Shown here: positions 55,511-64,000 of the stretch, in pieces | How positions within the stretch are numbered: the first letter of the stretch is position 1 | How the letters are laid out: every line of letters starts with the position of its first letter | NCBI GenBank assembly: GCA_010015745.1 | Contig: ML978254.1 | Location: forward strand, 1-64,000 | Length of the DNA stretch: 64,000 bases | Origin: Setomelanomma holmii | Lineage: Eukaryota; Ascomycota; Dothideomycetes; Pleosporales; Phaeosphaeriaceae | Reading direction: 5' to 3' | The notes under the pieces: model-generated | Databases searched by the model: none | Told to the model about the DNA's origin: nothing | What the model saw: only the letters and a program-made list of their open reading frames with translations | Program-made: the position numbers and the translations under genes

Positions 55511-58378
55511 TGCAGATGGATTGAGGTGTCTTGTGTGAAGCTGCACACGCGAAAGAGGTCGAGAATTCATTCTTCGATACTTGCCGGCAGTACCGGACAT
55601 AGCAGCATCATGACGCTTGTATCGATAGCCGTTGACGGCATTGAACGCGACCAATGCGAGATTGCCAGGGTGCCCCGCCTTCTCGGCATTTCGATCGGGT
55701 GAAATACATCAGGTCGCAGTCAGTCAAAGGAACAGCCCTTTCTTGTTCAAGATTCAGGGCTCGGAAATGTCGCGTTCGAGGGTGCTTTGAAGCTTGTGGG
55801 ATGTCGTATCAGAAAGACCTACAACTAGTCCGTGCACACTCGCCCTTTCCTTTCCAGCTTCCATCCTGCCCTCACTCCTCTCGCAGCGTCATCCACGTCA
55901 GCATTGATCACAATCTCCCCACTTCACCTCTACTTGTCTCCTCGAGTGTACAGTACTGACCTCATGCTGCAGCACGCACACATGAACATCACTGTGCCCC
56001 TTGCGCCTCCTAGGGGCTGATCTACAGGGGCTGAGATCTGTCAGTCGCGACTCTCTATTACGATCATGCAGTCACTCCACAAACCTCAGTTCAGTTCGGG
56101 AATGACTTGAAGCGAGGTCCTTTCGCGTCGCCTCTACAATACTGCCTGCACGCAGACACCATGCAAGCAGCTCTGTGCGACGCGGCGAAGGTTAGCAAGA
56201 GCTCAAGTTGGGACGCCTTTGGAGTTAGGCATGCCAGTTGGCTAGCACTGAGCTAGCTCACCCGAAACCATACAGACCTCTAGTCGATACTCGTCTCGTC
56301 AGAACAACTTGGGCGCTTGGGCCAAGCGTGGCCATGGTCCTACGAGCATGTGCTTCGTCATGAACTGGCGTTGCACTGTGGTAGGCTAGCCTGATCGAGC
56401 TGTATGCAGATCCGGGCCGATCATGTAAAGAAGACTGCCACTAGGTGGTACCGTGGTCAAAAGCCGGAGAACCTTCTTGCCTCACTTCCGCCATCGAATC
56501 GTTCCGAAGTACTGTCTACCTCGTAGAAAGCTCATGCTTCGTGTGAATCAAGGCCCAGAAAACACCATACGCATCTGCCTTGCAAAGCCTACTTGCCTGG
56601 CGGTTGTGTTGTGCCTGTCGATTTCACTCAGCAGGGCCGTACTGGTGTATCCTTAGCCTGACGAGTTAGGGAGCCTCAACCATAGCTTCAATACCGACTC
56701 GCCCAGGAATTCGCCGATATCTTCGAACGTTTACGATAGTCAGCTTGGAGATCCCTTGGTCAACTTTGATCACAGTGTGAAATTTCTTGACTCCGCGTGA
56801 CACGCGGGTGACACGCGGTCTGGCTTTAGCTGCTACTGACCAGCACGCCATGTTGATGTCGACTTTATCTTGCTCTCATGAAGAAACATCGCAACTGATT
56901 GCACGCTGCCTCAACGCTGTCTTCGAAAGCTCGTCCATCGTTGCCTTGACAATGGCGACAAGCATGGGAACGGTCCCAATACAACTACAGGAGACAGTGT
57001 GTGAGCTAAATGCCAGTGGTGTTGCAGCAAATGTACCATCAGTATCGAATTATCGCATTATCGAAGTCGATTACCTCACAAGCTCTAGCGTGCAGGGCAT
57101 GCAGCTCGCTGAGCCCACGCAAGAGGACGATCGGTACGTTCCGGGCACGCGTGCTAAGAACCGTCAAAGGCATCAAGTGGCGAAGATCAACTATCCGGTT
57201 CATGCACGGGTCGCACACTGCCAGAGTACACGATGTGCCCGCACAAAAGCAAAATGTCGCACAGCACCGTGGAGCGGCAAATGGCCATTGGCGCTAAAGC
57301 TCCAGACATTGGGGTAACGCTCACCCATCAGCCTCAGCAGCAATTCCCAACTGGTCCTCCGGCTCATCGTTCCCGATCGAAAAGTCTCGGCAATATTGCC
57401 GTCATGAACAAGGCGACCACAACGTCCACCTATGAGACAAGTCCGCAGCTTAAGCCGTGGTTGCAATCATCAATCGACTCACGTCTTCGAGCCCGTCCTG
57501 TCCCATTGTCAGAATGAGGGCGGTCAATTGGAGAACGGCCTGCCGAGCAGATCTCAGTGTGAAATGCTGTGAGTGCTGAGCACAATCGCTGGAACTGGAC
57601 TATACAGTACGGCCAAGGTCCGCTTCACCCATTGCACGGCCATCTTTGAACCCGGATCAGCGATAACAACGGCGAGACATGGTTCTCAGTTGAAGCTTGA
57701 CTGGAGAAAATTCTTTTAAAGGTGGGATCTGAGGCTCTGATGCGAAGGTGAACGAGGCATCTTCCACTCCCAAGGTACTGTACCTTCTTCACGACTGTGC
57801 ACGTAGGATCGACTGATCTCTCCTCTCTCGCCGGGTCGATGCCGATGTTGCTACAACGCGTGGGAACAGTGCGCGTACGGTGGATGCGACGATAGGATGT
57901 GATCGCCGGTCATTGTTATGAGGATCGGCAATGCTTCTGCTGATGTTCAGGGCAGCAGCCCGAAACTCGCGGCTAGTTCCCAAGCTTTCTCAGCCACCCG
58001 ACAGGGGACTAGCCTGTTCGGCTTGACAAGTTCGATGACGCTAGTCTTTCAAGTGTCTGGCATCACAGCCCGTCCCGTGTCAATGCCACTTGACCAGGAC
58101 AGCTGCTTGTCAAGTTAAACTTTATCGAGAGCAAATGGCGGCCCATTTGCCCGACATCGTGGACTTGCGATCATGACGATCCCAACACGAACATGGGGAA
58201 GATCTTCGATGAATCCTTCCCGTCGATATCTTGGCTTTCTCCAGTCGCCAGGTACCACATTCATGATCTCCCTCCCAGTCTCTCCTCAGTATAAGGGCAG
58301 CTGAAGACCGGGGGGAAAATACTGTCCAGCCTCGTTTTTTAAGCCTACTCCTCACCAACCTTCGACAGTCTTTTTGCA
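55511..58378. other. Gene-poor region, 2.9 kb
   Basis: No supported gene. The 176-residue + frame at 56787-57317 has no recognisable feature and competes with a second open frame over the same bases. A short tandem GTGACACGCGG occurs at about 56799. The last 100 bp form the 5' leader of the receptor gene. Confidence 0.4.
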
Positions 58379-60259
58379 ATGGCTCAGTTGGTATTGGACG
58401 GTGTAGGATGGACCTACATGGTCATCTTCATTGTTTGGAACCTCGTACTCGCGGCTGGCATGACCTTCCTTTGGACTTCTCGACAACTACCTTCCCTCCG
58501 CATGCGACGAATCCCGCTGGTTCTTGCCGGTGTCTTCTCGCTTCATGTCTACGCAGCACTATGCATAATCGCGTACCCGGTCGGGCAATTCTTCTCCTGC
58601 ACGGTTGAGTTCTGGGTCATGAGCCTATGGCTGCCTATTGGCATCGCTCTCTTCCATGCAGCGAACAGCCAGTTTCTGCATCTGGCTAGCCGCCAGAAGC
58701 AGTTTGCGCACATGAGCTCGCTGAAAGACCACAAGTCTATTGACGAGGAGAAAGCCGAAGCCATCGCAAACAGCCGCTGGCGGCGGATCTTCGCCGGAGT
58801 CGAGCGCGCCGACAACATCGACCGCACCTTGGTCTTCATCGGATTGGGCATGATTGTAGAGGTAAGCTCACTGGCTTCCCTTGTACGCTGCGGTGGCTAA
58901 CAGAGCTAGTTGGTGCTCACAATCTTCGTGTTCTTCAGCTCAAAGAAGTTCCATCCTGGCTACGGTCTTTTCGACTACACTGTAAAGGGTACCGGCATGG
59001 AAGTGCGAAAGAACTGCTCCAAAGGCTGGGAATGGTGGCTCTCGATCGTGTGGCAATTCTTCTGGGCTTGGATTTACGCGCCGTACCTTCTTTGGAAGTC
59101 TCGCGGCGTAAGAGATGTTCACGGATGGAGGACGCAGACCATTTGTTGCTGTCTTGCCGGGTATGACTCCACTTTCGTCTGCGTTGCTTGTAATACTGAC
59201 TTATCTAGACTCCCGGCTTCTCCTCTCTGGCTTGCCGGAATGTATGCTCCTCCATTCGCGCCAATCAACAAGCACTTGCCACCATCGGCATGGTTCTCCG
59301 TGTGCATTTTCTTCATGGAAGTCTTCATGATTGGCTTCCCTATTCTCGACGTTATTCGAGGCAACAACCTTCGTCAAGAAACGCTCGAGGCGATCGCGAA
59401 CTGGGAGAAACGTCTAGCTGCGAACGGTCTGGATGGTGGCGATGGCTCGCTCAAAAGCCCCAGTGGTTACTCGTATGCTACGACGCTCAAGTCCACCGGC
59501 AACTACACCGTCAACAGTAAGACCTCTTTTGAGAGCAACAAGTCTGACATGCTCACCATGACTGCACTCGAGAACGCCTTGCGCACAAACGCTATTCCGC
59601 TTCTGCAATTCGCCGCATTGAAGGACTTTTCGGGTGAGAACGTTAGCTTCCTCACGCATGTCGCAGATTGGCGCCGCTACTGGTTCTCTCCTAAAGCCTC
59701 TACTGCAGAACATCGCCACAAGCAGTTCGTCGCCGCGGTCCGTATCTACGCTCATTTCATCTCGCTCGAATTCTCCGAATTCCCAATCAACATTTCCTCC
59801 AAGGAGATGAAGCGCCTCCACAACGTGTTTGAAAGTGCAGCTGTGTTGCTCAACCGCAGCAAGCGTGGCTCCGTGGCATCGGCGGCCTCCAATGATGCGA
59901 CGCCTTTCGACAATGTCAAACCTGACGACGTACCTGACTCGCCCCTCGACTGTCAGAAATCTTTCAATTCGACCACTGAATTGAAGGCATCAGTGAATCT
60001 CGATGCACTTGGTCGTGCGAACCTCCGCGCCGTATCTTGCATGCGAGAGCTGTACGATGACGTGCTTGCAGACATCGAGATCCCCGAGGCTTTTAACGAA
60101 ATGGTCTTCGATCCTGCTGAGCGCGAGATCAAGTATCTTGTGCTCACCAACACCTGGCCAAAGTTTGTCAACGTTGGCCGTGCCAACAGCCAGATGAGCA
60201 GGGACATTGACGAGGAGAGGGGCAACCTCTGGATGAAGAAGATTCTGTGCTCTTCCTAA
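58379..60259 (+). CDS. GPCR-type membrane protein with C-terminal RGS domain
   Basis: Exons 58379-58861, 58910-59160 and 59209-60259 (two 48-nt introns, the second in frame) give 594 residues. The N-terminal half has seven predicted membrane helices (first VGWTYMVIFIVWNLVLAAGM; later LVLTIFVFFSS, WWLSIVWQFFWAWIYAPYLLW and WFSVCIFFMEVFMIGFPIL). The C-terminal half is an RGS fold: ALENALRTNAIPLLQFAALKDFSGENVSFL at its start, and EIPEAFNEMVFDPAEREIKYLVLTNTWPKFV at its end. The layout is that of the fungal GprK-like receptors (7TM plus RGS), which sense an external cue and speed GTP hydrolysis by a G-alpha. The ligand is unknown. Confidence 0.9.
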
Positions 60260-61112
60260 GTTTTATAATCGTAATTGATACCCTCGACCTCTAGGTCTTT
60301 TACGTCTACGTCGCCGCGGTCTTCTCTTTCCGAGTCTACTATGACTCCCGCGGGCAGGCATACTTGCATGCTTCTTCACGATCTAACGGCTCGAGTATGC
60401 CACATGTGTCCTACAGAGCACCTTTTGACTCTGGGACCTAACCTACAAAATGTAATACACATATCTTTATACCTGTCTCCAAGGCCTTGCTCGTACTTGC
60501 CAAACTTACCAAGCCGTGTACAACCGCGCCTTCCTCCGCCGTAAACGGCACTGCAGAGCCTCCTTCCACCGAGCCCATCTTCCGATAGTAAACGGCAACA
60601 ACAGCTACGCTGCCAATCAAGGTGATAGCGTTGAGGCAGACCGGACCTGCAACAATATTGAACTTTTGTAAATGCTTACAATCATTGTGGTTGTGTGCGT
60701 GGCGATCAACAAGACTTCGCAGCGAAGTAAAGCCGTGATAGCGCTCAGCATTGAGCACGAGTAAACTCGATGGCAAGTTGTGCACTGAATGTCGTGTACA
60801 GTGAATGTATGCGATAGACGAAGATCGCGATTATGCTCTCATTGACGATCGTTGTAAAGGTTGTTTTGCCCATTAAAACCTCGTAACCAGGGCCCAGGGG
60901 GACATCTTCTCTAGCCACATCATCTAGAGACTCCACGTATGTTTCCGATGCCGGCATTGCAAGATAGCATCGACGTATGCGCTTCAATGAGGCCGCAAAG
61001 GGTGGAGTACGATAAGGCGTACCTTCCTGATTAAGTCTAGCTCATACATGACGACTTATCCCCGCCCAACACCCGCAGCTTCGCAGCCTTCATCCCAAGA
61101 ACAACAAGCACC
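60260..61112. other. Region between receptor and carboxypeptidase genes
   Basis: 853 bp. Includes a possible small minus-strand membrane-protein gene (separate entry) and, at its right end, the 5' leader of the peptidase gene. Confidence 0.4.
60438..60987 (-). CDS. Possible small membrane protein, structure unresolved
   Basis: Two overlapping minus-strand frames look protein-like. The first (60987-60745) gives RIRRCYLAMPASETYVESLD, then GKTTFTTIVNESIIAIFVYRIHSLYTTFS. The second (60785-60438) contains a clear hydrophobic helix, GPVCLNAITLIGSVAVVAVYY, followed by RKMGSVEGG. A short intron could join them, but the only GTAAGC...GCAG pair nearby is 33 nt, shorter than others here. I recognise no family. 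It may be a real gene with missed exons or a relic. Confidence 0.3.
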
Positions 61113-62867
61113 ATGGCAGCCAAGAATTGGGGCGTGCAGATACCCGTGCTTGTCGAAAAGCCAAGCAACCGCGTCGGACAGCTTACTTTCGTTAAGCTTG
61201 GGCTCTTCGTTGTTGCTTTCTGGTTATTGCTCCGCCGTCACACAACCGAGCTATCGACACCATGGGATCGCAGACCAGGTCCGACAGTATCATCACCAAG
61301 ATGTCCTCAAGTCTCGCCGCTGAAGTCATCACACCAAACCAAAGAGCTAGAGGAGACGCAAGCATATCTCGAGTCCGTCGCATTTCGAGAGCTCGCAGTT
61401 CAGCGTCTTTCAGGTGCGGTCAAGATTTCTACGCAGAGCTACGATGATATGGGTGATATCGGCGCGGACCCGCGATGGGATATCTTCTATGAATTTTCCG
61501 ACTATCTTTCCAAGACGTTCCCGCTAGTGCATGCGACTTTGCAATTGGACAAAGTTAACGAGCACGGACTGCTGTACACCTGGAAAGGCAGTGACGAGAG
61601 TCGGAAGCCCAACTTGCTCATGGCACATCAAGATGTCGTTCCTGTGCCGGACAGTACTGTCAAGAGTTGGACCCACCCTCCTTTCTCGGGACACTTTGAT
61701 GGCAAATTTGTCTGGGGCCGTGGCTCGAGCGATTGCAAGAATCAACTCATTGCAATTCTGTCGGCCGTGGAGGCACTGCTGTCAGCGAACTTTACGCCAA
61801 AGAGGACGCTCCTTGTCTCGCTTGGCTTTGATGAGGAGATCTCCGGCCAGGAAGGCGCGGGACACTTGTCGCAATATCTGCTCAAGACATACGGACATGA
61901 TTCCATTGCAGCAATCGTTGATGAGGGTGCGGTCAACGTCGAAAGCTGGGGCGCTAATTTTGCGCTTCCTGGAGTCGCAGAGAAGGGTTATGTGGACGTT
62001 GAGATTGTGGTCCGCATGCCTGGTGGTCACTCATCCATCCCACCGAAGCACAACGGCATCGGCGTCGCAAGCGAGCTCATCACGCTGATCGAGGCCAACC
62101 CATACGAGCCCCATCTGTATGACGAGAACCCGTACCTGGAGCTCTTGCATTGCGGCGCTGAACATGCGCCCAAGTTCCCTACCAAGCTTGATAAGCTCCT
62201 TGATAAGCATGCCTCAGAGCAGAAGACTTGCCCCAAGAAGTCCAAGAAGGATCACCTAGCTATCGAGGCTGCCAAGGCTGGCCCCGAGATCAAGTACCTT
62301 TTCACTAGCTCTGTGGCTGTAGACATCATCCATGGAGGTGTGAAGACCAATGCTTTGCCCGAGCGCACGCAGATTACTGTCAACCATCGCATCAATGTTG
62401 GATCCAGCTCCTCAGTCATCAAAGAGCATATTGCGTCTCTCGCTGCGCAAATTGCCAAGAAGTACGATCTGGCGCTCCATGCTTTCAATGGCACAGAGAC
62501 ACCCTCCAGCGTTACCCTGTCGCACGGCTCGACCCTTCTTGAGCCTGCGCCGGTGACACCAACGAGCTTACATCCATCGTCCAACAAGACTCGCGTCACG
62601 CCGTTCAATGTGCTCTCAGGCACCACGCGCGCACTATACGGTACCGACCTGCTTGTCAGTCCTGGCATTATGACGGGCAACACTGATACGCGTTACTACT
62701 GGAACTTGAGCGAGAACATTTTCCGATACGGACCGGGTTGGGACAGGGACCAAAATGGACTGGGCAATATCCATACTGTGGATGAGAAGATGGGTCTCAC
62801 GGCGCATGTGGACGCGACAAGGTGGATGTGGAGTTGGATCAGAAATCTGGATGAGGCCGAGTTGTAG
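61113..62867 (+). CDS. CPS1: Vacuolar carboxypeptidase S (M20 metallopeptidase)
   Basis: 584 residues, no intron, starting MAAKNWGVQIPVLVEK. One N-terminal membrane helix (about 27-41, VKLGLFVVAFWLLLR) anchors it as a type II protein, as in yeast Cps1, which is sorted to the vacuole. M20 active-site residues are all visible: H172 in LLMAHQDVVP, D207 in GRGSSDCKN, E241/E242 in GFDEEISGQEGAGH, D270 in IVDEGAV, and a C-terminal His in GNIHTVDEKMG. The dimerisation-domain motif is MPGGHSSIPPKHNG. It cleaves C-terminal residues from peptides with Gly or hydrophobic residues at the penultimate position, serving nitrogen recycling. Confidence 0.94.
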   Translation: MAAKNWGVQIPVLVEKPSNRVGQLTFVKLGLFVVAFWLLLRRHTTELSTPWDRRPGPTVSSPRCPQVSPLKSSHQTKELEETQAYLESVAFRELAVQRLSGAVKISTQSYDDMGDIGADPRWDIFYEFSDYLSKTFPLVHATLQLDKVNEHGLLYTWKGSDESRKPNLLMAHQDVVPVPDSTVKSWTHPPFSGHFDGKFVWGRGSSDCKNQLIAILSAVEALLSANFTPKRTLLVSLGFDEEISGQEGAGHLSQYLLKTYGHDSIAAIVDEGAVNVESWGANFALPGVAEKGYVDVEIVVRMPGGHSSIPPKHNGIGVASELITLIEANPYEPHLYDENPYLELLHCGAEHAPKFPTKLDKLLDKHASEQKTCPKKSKKDHLAIEAAKAGPEIKYLFTSSVAVDIIHGGVKTNALPERTQITVNHRINVGSSSSVIKEHIASLAAQIAKKYDLALHAFNGTETPSSVTLSHGSTLLEPAPVTPTSLHPSSNKTRVTPFNVLSGTTRALYGTDLLVSPGIMTGNTDTRYYWNLSENIFRYGPGWDRDQNGLGNIHTVDEKMGLTAHVDATRWMWSWIRNLDEAEL

Positions 62868-63519
62868 GGATCTCTGGAAAGAAGGTGGAGGTGCTGTAAG
62901 AAGTGAAGATTTGCCAATGTGCAGTCAGTAGAGGTAAATTCACATAGAATGGGCTGAAGGATCACATGTCTTATTGAACCCAAAGTGTACTATCCAAACA
63001 TATCATGTAGCCTGCATGCGACCGCAGGCGCTATAGCCCGTTCTTGATGCAGATCGAAGGCCGCGACATTCCTTCTCCAATCGCTGTTCTCAGAGTCGCA
63101 CCAGCTCCATGAGCTTTGACTCCCGTTGTCTTGAAGGCATACAGGACTCCAACCTCGATCCGTGTCTGATCTGCCCGCGGCATTCCAGACACAGCAGATG
63201 CAGGTCGAGGGCAGCCAGCAGCCTTCGTCACTCTTACCTTGCACTGATGCGCGGCTCACGCATTTCCAGCAGTCGCGACGCAGCACTCACCTACGCCACC
63301 ACTATCTGAAGAACCTATGAGTCGTCCACATGCTTCACCCATGGTGAAGTGCGTCGAGCTAGGCCTCTCCAACACTCGCTTCCAGCGGCGCGGCCACCGG
63401 ACGATCGGTACCACGCCGACTGAAGTAGTTGCTTCACAAGGCTACCCCTGCTGAGCTCATCCGTGTTCTCTCGCTCAGCCATCGCTCGACCCTGCCGAGC
63501 GACAGCTTGACGGTGCACT
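62868..63519. other. Intergenic
   Basis: 652 bp between the peptidase gene and the partial minus-strand gene. A minus frame at 63031-63231 (Ala/Gly-rich, ending SICIKNGL) competes with a second one at 62990-63286. Neither has a recognisable domain. Confidence 0.35.
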
Positions 63520-64000
63520 TCAGATGTACATGTTTCGCCACTCCTCCGTCTTCACCTCGACCGCCTCGGCCGGGGCTTTAGACGGTGGAGTAGCCTGCTG
63601 CTCCTGCTCAGAGGTGCTTGCATTTGCAGCCGCGAGGGCCTCTACGTGCAAACGCTGCGCAATCTTCTGTGGGTCAATCATTCCGCCATAGTAGTCGTAC
63701 AGGTGCCTCCGCCTGAAGCTGGAACAGTATCTACATACTATGCCATACTTCTCTGTCTTGAGCTTGCGATCCGCTTTGGACCTGTCAAGCCACGCAGGCC
63801 GGATCGACTCTTATTCGTATAGAGCCTTGAGCTCGCGGTACCTCTGGTACAGCAAGAACGCTTCCCTTTCCGGCATCTCTACCGGCGCGCCTGCGGTATG
63901 TCAGACAATATCGCGCCCGCTGCTCTTTATACATACCAAGCTCCGGGACACTCAGCTCTTTTCGCTCCTCCGTTTCTTGCTTTGCTCGATTGTCGTTAGT
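63520..64000 (-). CDS. Partial gene at right edge, C-terminal part
   Basis: The minus strand is protein-like from the window edge to the TGA at 63520-63522. It reads KQETEERKELSVPEL, a 46-nt intron (63936-63891, GTATGT...CAG), then EMPEREAFLLYQRYRELKALYE, a TAA at 63813-63811, and DRSKADRKLKTEKYGIVCRYCSSFRRRHLYDYYGG. The tail is Ala/Glu-rich and ends EWRNMYI. The TAA could be removed by a 60-nt in-frame intron (GTACCG...GACAG); alternatively it is a mutation or an error in an otherwise continuous coding stretch. CX2C (VCRYCSS) hints at a metal site. Family not recognised; the 5' part lies beyond the window. Confidence 0.55.

Noticed and set aside
56787..57317. 176-residue plus-strand frame
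   Set aside because: No family features and competing overlapping frames; treated as chance.
62990..63286. Two overlapping minus-strand frames
   Set aside because: Neither matches a known protein; composition alone is not enough to call a gene.
1..64000. tRNA, rRNA or CRISPR features
   Set aside because: I looked for tRNA B-box (GGTTCGAATCC-like) sequences, rRNA and regularly spaced repeats and saw none.

Overview
The window is nuclear DNA of a filamentous ascomycete (Pezizomycotina); a Dothideomycete is my best guess. The evidence is: short GT-AG introns of 46-75 nt with CTAAC/CTGAC branch sites, a Zn2Cys6 regulator, SAT4/PTH11-type rhodopsin-fold proteins, an AA8 cytochrome domain, a GPCR-RGS receptor, and pogo/Fot1-type transposons. 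The transposons carry CAG-to-TAG, TGG-to-TGA and Asp-to-Asn changes typical of repeat-induced point mutation (RIP). I see no tRNA, rRNA or CRISPR array.

Left edge (1-6.8 kb): two adjacent dead pogo-like DNA transposons. The second is split by a 393-bp solo LTR with a perfect 5-bp target duplication. Then come an (AATG)n tract that looks like a LINE tail and a broken SMP-30/gluconolactonase gene. At 7.9-10.5 kb lie a secreted stand-alone haem cytochrome domain (AA8) and a decayed gene for a three-repeat, Cys-rich secreted protein.

10.7-23.5 kb: a CCCH zinc-finger protein; a Zn2Cys6 transcription factor divergent from a FAD monooxygenase (216-bp shared promoter, one frameshift in the enzyme); a SAT4-type membrane protein; a hypothetical ORF; and a Dal5-type MFS permease. 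Regulator, oxygenase and transporter resemble a small catabolic cluster. A third pogo-like element with a 205-N assembly gap follows (23.8-25.7 kb).

25.9-34.2 kb: two large, mostly disordered proteins on opposite strands flank a broken D-lactate dehydrogenase gene. One carries eight copies of a 15-residue motif around D-V-x-E-L-V-R-W; the other carries four copies of a related D-L-x-D-F-I-R-x-x-G-P-P motif. I recognise neither family.

39.5-62.9 kb: mainly housekeeping genes after a 5.3-kb gene-poor stretch: glutamine synthetase, Mediator Med1, a small zinc-binding protein, a GFA-fold protein, TFIIH subunit Tfb5, a single-pass membrane protein with PPxY motifs, a beta-carbonic anhydrase-like gene with an altered metal site, a monocarboxylate-type MFS transporter, an Lsb-type SH3 protein, an SDR, a GPCR-RGS receptor and carboxypeptidase S. 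The SH3 gene ends in a tandem duplication that creates an in-frame 56-nt optional intron, so retention or splicing should give two near-identical C-termini. A partial gene runs off the right edge.

Several genes show single lesions (9.7, 16.6, 28.7, 28.9, 63.8 kb). These may be real decay or assembly errors.
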